From Micromonospora matsumotoense (GTDB taxonomy: Bacteria > Actinomycetota > Actinomycetes > Mycobacteriales > Micromonosporaceae): a stretch of 64,000 nt of DNA. The first letter of the stretch is position 1. Each line of letters begins with the position of its first letter. Where the stretch lies: the NCBI RefSeq assembly GCF_900091525.1, contig NZ_FMCU01000003.1, forward strand, positions 496,001 to 560,000, read 5' to 3'. This document shows positions 1 to 8,627 of the stretch, piece after piece. Position numbers and translations under genes: made by a program. The notes under the pieces are model-generated. The model searched no databases, had not been told where the DNA came from, and worked only from the letters and a program-made list of their open reading frames with translations.

Positions 1-520
1 CCAGGTCCAGCACCTCCTGGAAGGTGGGCACCTCGAACCGGCCGTCGAACGCGGTGTTCGCCACCCGCACCTGGGGCAGCCGCTCCTTGGCCCGCAGGGT
101 CTTCAGCTCGGCCAGGGTGAAGTCCTCGGTGAACCAGCCGGTGACCGGCACCCCGTCGATGGACTTCGTGGCCTTGCGGCCGGCGAACTCCGGGCGGCCC
201 GCCACGTCGGTCGTACCGGAGATCTCGTTCTCGTGCCGGGCGACCAGCACACGGTCCCGGGTGGAGACCAGGTCCGGCTCGATGTAGTCGGCCCCCAGCC
301 GGATCGCCAGCCGGTACGCCTCCAGGGTGTGCTCCGGGCGGTAGCCGCTGGCGCCCCGGTGGCCGATCACCACGGGCCGGTGGGTGGCCCGGTCGGCGCG
401 GTCGGCGCGGTCCGCGTCGTCCTCGCGGGCCGAGGCCGCGCCGGGCACGGCCACCGGAACGGCGACGGCCACGGCGAGCAGCGCGCCGGCCACACCGAGG
501 GCGGAAAGGGTACGTCGCAA
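1..520 (-). CDS. Glycerophosphodiester phosphodiesterase, secreted (3' end outside window)
   Basis: Predicted to hydrolyse glycerophosphodiesters to glycerol-3-phosphate and an alcohol outside the cell. The start is a TTG at 520 with the ribosome-binding site GAAGGAG seven bases upstream. About 173 residues are visible. Residues 1-31 form a signal peptide ending in an ASA-like cleavage site. The GlpQ/UgpQ core follows: [12 protein letters not shown] at about 54-65, then Glu81 and Asp83 in IEPDLV and His96 in ARHE, which are the family's metal and catalytic residues. The gene runs off the left edge, so its C-terminus cannot be judged. It is divergent from the potassium transporter gene; the 183 bases between them must hold both promoters. 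Confidence 0.9.
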   Translation of the reverse strand, partial: MRRTLSALGVAGALLAVAVAVPVAVPGAASAREDDADRADRADRATHRPVVIGHRGASGYRPEHTLEAYRLAIRLGADYIEPDLVSTRDRVLVARHENEISGTTDVAGRPEFAGRKATKSIDGVPVTGWFTEDFTLAELKTLRAKERLPQVRVANTAFDGRFEVPTFQEVLDL

Positions 521-703
521 CGCGGTCTCCTTCGTCGAGGGGCACCCCGGCCCAGGCGCGGGACGCCCGGCAGGTGCCGATGGGGCGCCCTCAGCAGACC
601 GGTCGCGGCTGACCGCCAGTTGGTCGTCGACTGGCCGCCAGGTGAACCCTGCGGGATACGCGATTCACCGACCCGATCCCGCCGTAATCGACAGGATTGT
701 CTG

Positions 704-2038
704 GTGCGCCGGTTCCTTCGTCACCCCGTCCGGCTGGTGCCGCTCGGTTTCCTGGTGGCGATCGCGATCGGCACCGGCCTGCTGATGCTGCCCTGGGCGA
801 CCAGCGCGCACCGCTACACCCCGCTGGTCACCGCGCTCTTCACCGCCACCTCGGCGGTCTCGGTGACCGGCATGAACGTCACCGACACCCCGAACTACTG
901 GAACGGGTTCGGGCTGGTGATGATCACCGTGCTCACCCAGGCCGGCGGCCTCGGCATCCTCACCGGCGCGGCCCTGGTCAGCCTGACCGTCACCCGCCAG
1001 CTCGGGCTGCGCAACCGGCTGCTGGTGCAGGCCGAGTCCGCCGACTACGGCATCGGCGACATCCGCCGCCTGCTGATGCGCATCGCCGGCACGGTGTTCG
1101 GCTGCGAACTGGTGATGACCATGGTGATCACCGGGCGGCTCTGGCTGACCTACCACTATCCCCCGGGCCGGGCGCTGTGGTCCGGGGTGTTCCACTCGGT
1201 CCAGGCGTTCAACAACGGCGGTTTCAGCCTCTACTCCGAGGGCCTGATCGCCTTCGCCCGCGACCCGTGGGTGACGCTGCCGCTGGCCCTCGGCGCGATC
1301 GTCGGCGGGCTGGGCTTCCCCGCCCTGTTCGAGGCGTTCCGGCAGTGGCGTCGCCCGGTCCGCTGGTCGGTGTCCACCAAGTTGACCATCTGGGGCAGCG
1401 TGGTGCTGCTGGCCACCGGCTTCGTCGGCCTACTCGCCGCCGAGTGGGCCAACCCGTTCACCATCGGCACCTACGACACCCCCGGCAAGGTGCTCGCCTC
1501 GTTCAGCCAGATCGCGCTCAGCCGCACCGGCGGCTTCGATGTGATCAACGTGTCGGCGTTGCGCGAGGAGAGCTATCCCCTGATCATCGCCCTGATGTTC
1601 ATCGGCGGTGGCAGCGCCAGCACCGCCGGTGGCATCAAGGTTTCCACGTTCTTCCTGCTCGGATTCGTCATCTGGGCCGAACTGCGCGGCGAACCCGACG
1701 TCATCGTGGGTCGCCGCCGGATCGCCGCACCCAGCCAGCGGCAGGCGTTGACCGTGGCGCTGCTCAGCGTCGCGCTGGTGACCGTCGGCACGCTCGGCCT
1801 GACCGTGCTCACCACCGGCGTCCGGTTCAACGACACGCTGTTCGAGGTGACCTCCGCGTTCAGCACCACCGGGCTCACCGTCGGGCTGGCCGAGCGGTTG
1901 CCCGAGTCGGGGCAACTGCTGCTGACCGTGCTGATGTACATCGGCCGGATCGGGCCGCTCACCCTCGGCTCGGCGATCGCGTTGAACACCCGACGTCGGC
2001 TCTACCGCTACCCGAAGGAGCAACCCGTTGTCGGCTAG
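704..2038 (+). CDS. TrkH/KtrB-type potassium uptake channel subunit
   Basis: Membrane pore of a Trk/Ktr potassium importer. I chose GTG 704 (444 residues, the usual family length) although the frame stays open to about 233. The first transmembrane segment starts right after this GTG. All four pore-loop selectivity filters with their conserved glycine are visible: SVTGMN (53-58), NNGGFS (170-175), RTGGFD (274-279) and STTGLT (387-392). A Gly/Ser-rich stretch, GGGSASTAGG (301-310), matches the flexible gate loop in the third repeat. The end overlaps the next gene, the cytosolic regulatory subunit, by 11 bases, so the two are co-translated. Confidence 0.93.
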   Translation: MRRFLRHPVRLVPLGFLVAIAIGTGLLMLPWATSAHRYTPLVTALFTATSAVSVTGMNVTDTPNYWNGFGLVMITVLTQAGGLGILTGAALVSLTVTRQLGLRNRLLVQAESADYGIGDIRRLLMRIAGTVFGCELVMTMVITGRLWLTYHYPPGRALWSGVFHSVQAFNNGGFSLYSEGLIAFARDPWVTLPLALGAIVGGLGFPALFEAFRQWRRPVRWSVSTKLTIWGSVVLLATGFVGLLAAEWANPFTIGTYDTPGKVLASFSQIALSRTGGFDVINVSALREESYPLIIALMFIGGGSASTAGGIKVSTFFLLGFVIWAELRGEPDVIVGRRRIAAPSQRQALTVALLSVALVTVGTLGLTVLTTGVRFNDTLFEVTSAFSTTGLTVGLAERLPESGQLLLTVLMYIGRIGPLTLGSAIALNTRRRLYRYPKEQPVVG

Positions 2039-2696
2039 GGACGAGGACAACGGCGACATCGCCGTGATCGGGCTGGGCCGGTTCGGCTGTCACCTGGCCG
2101 GGGCGTTGGCCCGACTCGGCCACCAGGTGCTGGCCGTGGACCACGATGCCGCGCAGGTGCAACGCTGGTCGGCGTCGCTGGACCGGGTGGTGCAGGCCGA
2201 CGCCACCGAGGAAGAGGCGCTGCGGCAGCTCGGCATCGGCGACTTCCGCCGGGTGGTGGTCGCCATCGGCGCCTCGGTGGAGGCCAGTGTGCTCACCGTG
2301 CTGGCGTTGACCGAGGTGGGCGTACCGCAGATCTGGGCGCGGGCGACCTCCCGGAAGCACGCCAAGATCCTGGCCTCGGTCGGCGCCCACCACGTGGTCT
2401 TTCCCGAGGCGGAGACCGGGGAACGGGTGGCCCACCTGATCGTCAGCCGGATGCTCGACTTCATGGAGTTCGGCGACGACTTCGCCATCGCCAAGGTGCC
2501 GGTGCCCCCGCCGCTGGTCGGCCACCGCCTCGGTGAGCTGGCCCTCCAGGAGCGCTACGGGGTGATGGTCGTCGGCGCGAAACCGGCCGGGGAACCCTTC
2601 CGGTACGCCGAGCCGGGCACCGTGCTCGGGCCGGGCAGCATCCTGGTCGTCGAGGGCGGGATCGCCCAGGTGCAGCAGTTCGCGACCCTGCGCTGA
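2028..2696 (+). CDS. TrkA/KtrA-type RCK regulatory subunit of the potassium transporter
   Basis: Cytosolic gating ring of the Trk/Ktr system that binds nucleotide and couples it to the TrkH pore. The start is a TTG at 2028 inside the end of trkH, preceded by AAGGAG. Of 222 residues, the first ~140 form a Rossmann RCK_N domain with GLGRFG (15-20) and the acidic residue at the end of strand 2 (VDHD, 37-40). The last ~75 form an RCK_C domain (VPPPLVGHRLGEL onwards). It is a single RCK_N/RCK_C unit, like KtrA, rather than the duplicated E. coli TrkA. Its stop codon directly abuts the stop of the convergent kinase gene with no spacer. Confidence 0.92.
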   Translation: MSARDEDNGDIAVIGLGRFGCHLAGALARLGHQVLAVDHDAAQVQRWSASLDRVVQADATEEEALRQLGIGDFRRVVVAIGASVEASVLTVLALTEVGVPQIWARATSRKHAKILASVGAHHVVFPEAETGERVAHLIVSRMLDFMEFGDDFAIAKVPVPPPLVGHRLGELALQERYGVMVVGAKPAGEPFRYAEPGTVLGPGSILVVEGGIAQVQQFATLR

Positions 2697-4349
2697 TCAC
2701 TTCCCCGCTTTTCCCCCGGCGGCTCCCGGCCCCTTGCCCGCTCCCGGGCCCTTGCCGGGCTGCTCGGCCTTCGGCTTGGGCTTCGCCGGGCCGGCCGCGC
2801 CGGAACCACCCTTGCCGGACGACTTGCCGGACGACTTCGCCGGCTTCTTCGCCGGTGGCTTCTTGGCTGCCGGCGGCTTCACCACCGGGGCGCTGCCGGC
2901 CACCCCGGAGACCCGCACCCCGCAGCTCGAATCGCCGACGGTGAACTCCAGCGGCAGCGGGTTGCCGCCGGTGTACCGGCCGGTCAACGAGACCTTCTCC
3001 GACCCGCCCGGGGCCAGCGCGGCCCGTCCGGCCGCCGGGGTGACCCGGACCAGCCGCCCCTCCTGGCGGACCTCGGGGGTGGCCCGGGTGACGGTCTGCT
3101 GGCCGGGGAAGGCGAAACTCATCGTCCAGTCCCGCAGTTCCCGGGGACCGGTGTTGGTCAGCGTGAGCTGGGCGGCGAAATCCTTGCCGGAGTCGCTGCG
3201 CAGCGCGTACTCGACCTCGCAGGGAATGGGCTCGGTCAACCCCATCCGGGCCTCGGTGGGCTGGTCGACGCCGCCGCTGGCCGGGCTGCGCGAGGTCACC
3301 CCCCAGATCGCCGCGGTGACCGCGACGAGGCTCGCGGCGGCCACCCCGGCCTCGATCCGACGGCGACGGGTGGCGGCGCGGCGACTGCGGGTCCGGCCCG
3401 AGAAGGGCAACGCGTCGGTGTCGGCCGACCAGGGCAGGATCGTGGTCCCGGCGTTGGCGAGCAGAGCCGGGTCGACCCGGCCGGGGGCCGGGGACACCGG
3501 CACGGCCGCGACCATCCCGGCCGCCCCGGCGAGGGTACGGGCCACCTCCGGGGTCGCCGGCCGGTCCTCGGGGCGCTTGGCCAGGCAGCGGCCGACCAGT
3601 TCGACCACCTCGTCGGGGAGCCCGCGCACCGGGGGCATCGGCTCCGGGTCGTGGTACATGTGCGCCCGCAGCATCTGGGTGGTGGTGCTGGCCTGCCAGG
3701 GCAGCCGTCCGGTGAGCATCCGGTAGAGCAGCAGCCCGACGGCGTACACGTCGGTGGCCGGGGAGACCTGGCCGTTGTCCAGGCGCTCCGGGGCGAGGTA
3801 GGCGGGGGTGCCGAGCAGGGTGCCGTCCGGCCCCTTCTCGCTCTCCCCGACCAGCGCCGAGATGCCGAAGTCGACCACCTTCACCCCGGTCGCGGTCAAC
3901 ATCACGTTGCCCGGGGTGACGTCCCGGTGCACCACCCCCCGGGCGTGCGCGGTGGCCAGCGCCGAGGTCACCTCGGCACCGATGGTCACCGCCTCCCGCC
4001 AGGGCAGTTGCCCGTCGCGGCCGAGCCGCGCGGTCAGCGGGCCGCCGTCCACCAGCTCCATCACCACGTACGGCACGGTCAGCCCGACCTGCTCGGACTC
4101 GCCGTAGTCGTACACGTTGGTGATGTTGGGGTGGCAGAGTCGCGCGGCGGCCTGCGCCTCGATCCTGATCCGGTGCCGGAAGGCCCGGTCGGTGGCCAGC
4201 CGGGAGGCCAGCACCTTCACCGCGACCTGACGGCCGAGCACCTGGTCGTAGCCGCGCCACACCACGGACATGCCACCCGCGCCGAGCTGCTCGATCAGCC
4301 GGTACCGGTCACCGAGGAGCTGTGCGGCGTTCCGGACTCCTGCACCCAT
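2697..4349 (-). CDS. Membrane Ser/Thr protein kinase with an extracellular CBM2-like domain
   Basis: PknB-type sensor kinase of 550 residues. Kinase domain 14-275: glycine loop GAGGMSVV (23-30), Lys45, HRD 141-143, DFG 160-162, APE 186-188. The catalytic loop reads HRDVTPGN, so the usual Lys of HRDxKPxN is Thr145. A basic stretch precedes one membrane span (about 333-353). The outside part (about 375-480) has the CBM2 pattern: a Cys pair (377 and 476), TNTGP followed by DWTM, LAPGGS, then GNPLPLEF. It ends in a Lys/Pro/Ala-rich tail of about 60 residues. Lies downstream of a spermidine-synthase-like gene on the same strand. What it senses is unknown; binding of a polysaccharide is my inference. 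Confidence 0.9.
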   Translation of the reverse strand: MGAGVRNAAQLLGDRYRLIEQLGAGGMSVVWRGYDQVLGRQVAVKVLASRLATDRAFRHRIRIEAQAAARLCHPNITNVYDYGESEQVGLTVPYVVMELVDGGPLTARLGRDGQLPWREAVTIGAEVTSALATAHARGVVHRDVTPGNVMLTATGVKVVDFGISALVGESEKGPDGTLLGTPAYLAPERLDNGQVSPATDVYAVGLLLYRMLTGRLPWQASTTTQMLRAHMYHDPEPMPPVRGLPDEVVELVGRCLAKRPEDRPATPEVARTLAGAAGMVAAVPVSPAPGRVDPALLANAGTTILPWSADTDALPFSGRTRSRRAATRRRRIEAGVAAASLVAVTAAIWGVTSRSPASGGVDQPTEARMGLTEPIPCEVEYALRSDSGKDFAAQLTLTNTGPRELRDWTMSFAFPGQQTVTRATPEVRQEGRLVRVTPAAGRAALAPGGSEKVSLTGRYTGGNPLPLEFTVGDSSCGVRVSGVAGSAPVVKPPAAKKPPAKKPAKSSGKSSGKGGSGAAGPAKPKPKAEQPGKGPGAGKGPGAAGGKAGK

Positions 4350-4420
4350 GGTCGACCGAGTTGCCCGGGACGGCCCGACCTACACCTCGATGGTCGTAAT
4401 CGGTCAGGAAAGTCACCCGA

Positions 4421-5974
4421 TCAGGCGGTCGCGAGCAGTTGGTCCACCGGGGCGTAGTCGTCGGTCAACACCAGCGCCCCGTCGACGAACCGGGTCACCT
4501 CGCTGCCGGCGACCATGTCCGGGATCTTCGCCACGGCGCCCAGCCGGGTCCGCAGCGCGTCCAGCGGCAGCGGCGCGTCCGAGGCGACGATGAGGAAGTT
4601 GCTGCCCTGTTGCCCGGCGATCGCCTCCGGCGGCGCGACCAGCGCCACATGGTCGAACTCGGCGGCCACCGTCGCCAGCTCCGAACGGATGAACCGGCCC
4701 GGCGGGTAGTCGATGACGTTCTGCACGTAGATCCCGCCGGGGCGCAGCACCCGGTCGACCTCCGCCGCCATCTCCCGGGTGGCCAGGTGCCAGGGCACCA
4801 CCAGGTGCCCGAACGCGTCCCCGACCACCAGGTCACGGCTGTTCGCCGGCTCCCCGCCGACCAGCATCCGGGCGTCCCCCACCTCGGCCCGCAGCCCCGG
4901 CCCGGTCCGGACGCCCAACTCCCGCCGGTCCAGCTCGACCAGCTCGCCGTCGATCTCGAAGACCACGTTGTCGGTGCCCGGCCGGGTGGCGCTCAGGTAA
5001 CGGGGCATGGTGAACCCGCCCCCGCCCAGGTGCAGCGCGTCCAGCCGCTGCCCCTTCGGGGCGGACACGTCGGCGACCGCGCCGATCCACTGGGTGTACT
5101 CGTACTCCAGGTGGGTCGGGTCGTTCAGGTCGACGTACGAGTGCTGGGCCGAGTTGAGATAGAGCGTGCGCCCACCGTCCCGGGACGGATCACGCTCCAC
5201 CCGGGCGCAGTGGTACGCGGTCTCCACGTCGCACGGGTTCGGCGCGACCGCGCTCAGCCCCGCCGCGACCAGCCCGAGCACCGCCAGGGTGGCCTTCATC
5301 CGGGCCGGACCGGGCAGCCCCGTGGCCTCCTGCCGACGCAGGTAGACCCCGAGCGCCAGACCGGCCACCCCGAGCGCCGCCGCCAGCCCGATCAGGATGA
5401 CGGTGCTGGGCAGCGCCGCCACCAGCACGAACCCGGTGACCAAGGTGGCGGTGATGCCGCCGAGGGTGCCGATGCCGGAGAGCCGCCCGACGACCTGCCC
5501 GGTGCGCCGCAGGTCGGCCAGTTGCAGCTTCACCACCAGCGGGGTGACCGCCGACAGCAGCGCCGCCGGCACGAACACGGCCAGCGCGGTGAGCAGCAGG
5601 ATGCCGCTGACCGCCCCGCCGCGCAGCAGCTCACCGGCGTACCGCACCACGGGCAGGGTGACGGCGGCGGCGATGCCGGCCAGGATCAGCGCCGGGGCGA
5701 GCAGCCCGCGCGGGTCCCGACGGTCGGCAAGCCAGCCCCCCGTCCACGCCCCGTACGCGATGGCGGCCAGCGCGATGCCGATCACCGAGCTGGTCACCTG
5801 GAGGGTCACCCCGACGTACGGGCCGACCAGGCGCAACGAGACCGTCTCCAGCACCAGCACCGCGCCGCTGGCGAAGAACACCAGGAACGCGGCGAGCCCG
5901 TTGGGCAGGGCGCGGGACGGGGCCGGCGCGGAGGGCGTCGGAGCGGTCACGACGTCGGACGATGAGCTGCTCAC
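4421..5974 (-). CDS. Fused membrane/spermidine-synthase-like protein
   Basis: 517 residues. The first half (about 25-210) has six or seven hydrophobic membrane segments like those of MFS/PMT-type fused synthases. The second half (from about 250) is a spermidine-synthase fold: the SAM-binding loop LHLGGGGFTMPRYL, an acidic nucleotide contact in VFEIDGELVELD, then GDARMLV and LVVGDAFG, where spermidine synthase has its catalytic aspartate. Family knowledge: these fusions are widespread in actinobacteria, and their substrate is not settled. Polyamine synthesis is plausible but not shown. The start is just 36 bases after the end of the upstream VanY-like gene, so the two may be one transcript. 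Confidence 0.8.
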   Translation of the reverse strand: MSSSSSDVVTAPTPSAPAPSRALPNGLAAFLVFFASGAVLVLETVSLRLVGPYVGVTLQVTSSVIGIALAAIAYGAWTGGWLADRRDPRGLLAPALILAGIAAAVTLPVVRYAGELLRGGAVSGILLLTALAVFVPAALLSAVTPLVVKLQLADLRRTGQVVGRLSGIGTLGGITATLVTGFVLVAALPSTVILIGLAAALGVAGLALGVYLRRQEATGLPGPARMKATLAVLGLVAAGLSAVAPNPCDVETAYHCARVERDPSRDGGRTLYLNSAQHSYVDLNDPTHLEYEYTQWIGAVADVSAPKGQRLDALHLGGGGFTMPRYLSATRPGTDNVVFEIDGELVELDRRELGVRTGPGLRAEVGDARMLVGGEPANSRDLVVGDAFGHLVVPWHLATREMAAEVDRVLRPGGIYVQNVIDYPPGRFIRSELATVAAEFDHVALVAPPEAIAGQQGSNFLIVASDAPLPLDALRTRLGAVAKIPDMVAGSEVTRFVDGALVLTDDYAPVDQLLATA

Positions 5975-6010
5975 CGTCGCGATGCTACGTCCCGTTCCTG
6001 GGCCGGACCG

Positions 6011-7024
6011 TCAGTACATCGAAAGGTGAACATGGTTTGTGTGGTCGGCGGCCGGGCTGCCGGAGCCGCTGTACGCCTGCCAGCCGGTGTTCGGCAACCA
6101 GATCTGCCGATACCAGATCACGTAGAGCACGCCGAGCCGGCCGGCGTTGTTCTTGAAGTAGTTGGCCAGGCTGTCGCCGTACGCCTTGTCCCCGCCGGTG
6201 GCCGTCTCGTCCTTGAAGCCGCTGGTGGCGGCGGAGAAGTCGCAGGCCCGGCCCTTGGGGTGCTCGCCGCCCCCGCCGCTGCGGTGGCAGGACACGAACC
6301 GCTTGTAACCGGCCGCCTTGGCCTGCTGCATGGCGTGCAGGGTGCGCGGGGTGATGCAGCCGGAGGTGGTCGGGTCGTTCACCGAACACGACTCGCCCGG
6401 CCACGACCCGTCGGAGTTGCGCGGGGCCGGCTTCGCCGAACTCGACCCGCCGCTGAAGCCGGCGCTGCTGCCCGAGCTGACGGTGGCCAGGGCGCGCTCC
6501 GCCTCCCGCTTCTTCTTCGCCAGCGTGGCGAGCTGCTTCTGCTGCTCGCGGACCTCGGCGTTGATGGCGAGGGTGGCCTGGGTGGCGTTGTGCCGAGCCT
6601 CGGCGAGCGCACGGATCTGCTTGCTGTCCCGCTGGGCCATCAGGTCGAGGTCGGCGGCACGCTTGAGGAACGCCTCCGGGCTGGCCGTGTTGAGCAGCAT
6701 CGACGTCGGCGTCAACCGGCCCACCCGGTACGACTGCGCGGCCACCTCGCCCACCTGGGCGGTCAGCTCACCCAGCCGGCCCTCGATCACCTTCAGCTCG
6801 GCGGTCAGCACGGTCTGCCGCCGCTTGGAGCTGTCCAGCTTGGCCTTGGCCTCGATGTGCCCCTTCGCGGCCGCCGTCAGCGCATCCTTGAGCTGCTTGG
6901 TGCCGCCCTCGCCGGGCTCCGCCGAGGCGGGCACCGCGCCGACACCGAGCAGCAGCGCCAGCGCGGCGAGCAGCACGGTCAACGGCCGACGCACGCGTGG
7001 CCGGGTCAGGCTGGTCCTGGGCAC
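6011..7024 (-). CDS. Secreted coiled-coil protein with a VanY/M15-like C-terminal domain
   Basis: Probable cell-wall protein of 337 residues, GTG start at 7024. Signal peptide 1-35 (ends VPASA). Residues about 40-190 are long helices rich in Ala, Lys, Glu and Gln, typical of the coiled coil in peptidoglycan hydrolase regulators. A Ser/Gly linker follows, then a domain with CHRSGGGGEHPKGRACDFS and a final NHVHLSM. These match the two zinc motifs of VanY-type D,D-carboxypeptidases (SxHxxGxAxD-like and HxH). A closely similar domain is common as the C-terminus of actinobacterial wall proteins; whether it cleaves anything is unproven. It is the first gene of the leftward run to the kinase. Confidence 0.78.
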   Translation of the reverse strand: MPRTSLTRPRVRRPLTVLLAALALLLGVGAVPASAEPGEGGTKQLKDALTAAAKGHIEAKAKLDSSKRRQTVLTAELKVIEGRLGELTAQVGEVAAQSYRVGRLTPTSMLLNTASPEAFLKRAADLDLMAQRDSKQIRALAEARHNATQATLAINAEVREQQKQLATLAKKKREAERALATVSSGSSAGFSGGSSSAKPAPRNSDGSWPGESCSVNDPTTSGCITPRTLHAMQQAKAAGYKRFVSCHRSGGGGEHPKGRACDFSAATSGFKDETATGGDKAYGDSLANYFKNNAGRLGVLYVIWYRQIWLPNTGWQAYSGSGSPAADHTNHVHLSMY

Positions 7025-7375
7025 GGAGGTGTCCTTCCCTCTGCCGCCGACGCCCGCCCACAGGGCCGGTACGGCGGCGGTCCCGCCGGCCCCGGTTGGC
7101 GGCCTGGGGGCGGAGACCGCCGGTCACACTACCGCAATCACGCCCGGTGACCAGGCCCGTGACGACACCGGACAGCAACGCTCGACGGGGCGTGTCGGGC
7201 CGGTCGCCGAGGGTCCACCTCGTCGATCCCTCACCCGCCCGCAGGACGGTCCACCGCCCGGCCCCACCGACCCGCTGGGCCGGCAGGACGGCCCACCCGT
7301 CCGACGCCCACCAACCCGCCACGCCGGCAGGACGGACCACCGTCCGGCACCCACAAAGCCGCAGGCGGCGGGCGG
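7025..7375. other. Non-coding gap with three hairpin repeats
   Basis: 351 bases between two leftward genes. No convincing ORF. It must contain the promoter for the VanY-like gene (right next to 7024) and the transcript end of the inositol-phosphatase operon. The only clear structure is the set of three hairpin repeats at 7241-7344, listed separately. Confidence 0.6.
7241..7344. repeat. Three tandem stem-loop repeats, GCAGGACGGnCCACC
   Basis: The core GCAGGACGG followed by a variable base and CCACC starts at about 7241, 7283 and 7327 (spacing 42 and 44). In copies 2 and 3, GGACGG pairs with the CCGTCC just after it, giving 6-bp stems; copy 1 has one mismatch. They lie just downstream of the leftward signalling operon, so a multi-hairpin transcription terminator is the simplest reading. 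Confidence 0.6.
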
Positions 7376-8182
7376 TCAGTCGCCGAGCAGGGCGGCCCGG
7401 ACCTCGTGCCAGGTCTGCTCGTCGGCGGCGACCAGCAGCCCCCGGCCGTCGTCGGCCGGGTGGTACTCGGTGCCGTCGAACCGGCGGGCCACCCCGCCCG
7501 CCTCGCGGACCAGCAGCGCACCGGGCGCATGGTCCCAGGGCAGGGTCCGCCAGAACATGACGAACTGCTGGTCACCGGTGAGCAAGTCGAGGTACTCCCG
7601 GCCGGCGCAGTGCTGACCGGGCAGCAGCTCCCCGATCCGGCTCTCGCCCGCCGCCACCCGGTCCCGGGTGGCCTGCGGCAGGTACTGGACCATCGCGGTG
7701 CCCCGCAGCCGCTCGGGCGCGACGGCGGCACCGGCCCGCACCGGCCGGCCGTCCAGCCGGGTGCCGTCGCCGGCACGGGCCACGGCCATCGTCCCGGCCA
7801 GCGGGTCGAACACCCAGGACGCGGCCGGCTCGCCCCCGCTGAGTAGGGCCACCATCAGGGCGAACGGCCGGCGGCCGGCAGCGAAGTTGCCCGTGCCGTC
7901 GACCGGGTCGACCACCCACACGTCGCCGCCGTCGCGCAGGTGGCGCAGCAACGACCCGTCCTCGGCCACCGCCTCCTCGCCGACGACCAACGACCCCGGC
8001 AGCAACCGGCGCAGCTCGGCCGAGATCCGCTCCTCGGCCCGCTGGTCGGCGACAGTGACCAGGTCACCGGGTGCCTTCTCGGTGACGTCGGCGGCGTCCA
8101 GCCGGCGGAACAGCGGCAACACCACGTCCGCCGCGGTCTCCCGCAGCAGCGTGTCGACGTCGTCGAGCAGTTGGTCAGCCAC
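7376..8182 (-). CDS. Inositol-monophosphatase-family phosphatase
   Basis: 268 residues of the Mg-dependent IMPase/FBPase/CysQ superfamily. Motif 1 is GEEA (68-71), motif 2 is DPVDGTGNF (92-100, with the metal-binding aspartates and the catalytic Thr), and the C-terminal motif [15 protein letters not shown] is present near 218. The actual substrate (inositol phosphate, histidinol phosphate or PAP) cannot be read from the sequence. Last gene of a four-gene operon: its start overlaps the end of the upstream receiver gene by 8 bases. The tie to a signalling operon is unusual for a metabolic phosphatase. Confidence 0.88.
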   Translation of the reverse strand: MADQLLDDVDTLLRETAADVVLPLFRRLDAADVTEKAPGDLVTVADQRAEERISAELRRLLPGSLVVGEEAVAEDGSLLRHLRDGGDVWVVDPVDGTGNFAAGRRPFALMVALLSGGEPAASWVFDPLAGTMAVARAGDGTRLDGRPVRAGAAVAPERLRGTAMVQYLPQATRDRVAAGESRIGELLPGQHCAGREYLDLLTGDQQFVMFWRTLPWDHAPGALLVREAGGVARRFDGTEYHPADDGRGLLVAADEQTWHEVRAALLGD

Positions 8183-8627
8183 GAGGCGGCAGCTTGACCA
8201 CGCTGACGAAGAACTCGTCGATCTGCCGGACCACCGCGATGAAGCGCTCGAAGTCCACCGGCTTGGTCACGTAGGCGTTGGCGTGCAGCTGGTAGCTGCG
8301 CAGGATGTCCTCGTCGGCCTGGGAGGTGGTGAGCACCACCACCGGGATGCGGCGCAGTTCCTCGTCGTTCTTGATCTCCTCCAGCACCTCCCGGCCGTCC
8401 CGGCGGGGCAGGTTCAGGTCGAGCAGGATCAGGTCCGGGGCCACCGCGTCCGCGTAGCGGCCCTCGCGCCGCAGGTAGGCCAGCGCCTCGGCGCCGTCGG
8501 AGACGACGGTCAGCCGGTTGCGGAGCTTGTGCTCCTCGAACGCCTCCTGGGTCATCAGCACGTCACCCGGATCGTCCTCGACCAGCAGGACCTCGATCGG
8601 GCTCTTGCCGTCCGCCGGCGCGGTCAT
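8175..8627 (-). CDS. Single-domain response regulator, Rcp1-like
   Basis: 150 residues, one receiver domain and no output domain. Acidic pocket EDDPGD (17-22), phospho-acceptor Asp in LILLDLNLP, Thr in VVLTTS and Lys in VTKP are all present. The insert after the second strand ([10 protein letters not shown], then DGAEALAYL) is typical of Rcp1-type regulators that partner cyanobacterial and bacterial phytochrome-like kinases. Its start overlaps the end of the histidine kinase by 4 bases (ATGA), so the two are very probably a cognate pair. Output must go through protein contacts, not DNA binding. Confidence 0.93.
   Translation of the reverse strand: MTAPADGKSPIEVLLVEDDPGDVLMTQEAFEEHKLRNRLTVVSDGAEALAYLRREGRYADAVAPDLILLDLNLPRRDGREVLEEIKNDEELRRIPVVVLTTSQADEDILRSYQLHANAYVTKPVDFERFIAVVRQIDEFFVSVVKLPPRG

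Noticed and set aside
233..703. N-terminal extension of the TrkH frame.
   Set aside because: The extra residues are Arg/Gly-rich and overlap the divergent GDPD gene. The pore protein has its normal length from GTG 704.
4439..5965. A 508-residue open frame on the plus strand opposite the spermidine-synthase-like gene.
   Set aside because: Its translation is dominated by Arg, Gln, Pro and His without domains, the usual antisense shadow in high-G+C DNA. The minus-strand gene has clear membrane and SAM-binding motifs.
7025..7375. c-di-AMP (ydaO) riboswitch upstream of the VanY-like gene.
   Set aside because: Such switches often precede wall-hydrolase genes, but I could not find the conserved ydaO core sequence here.
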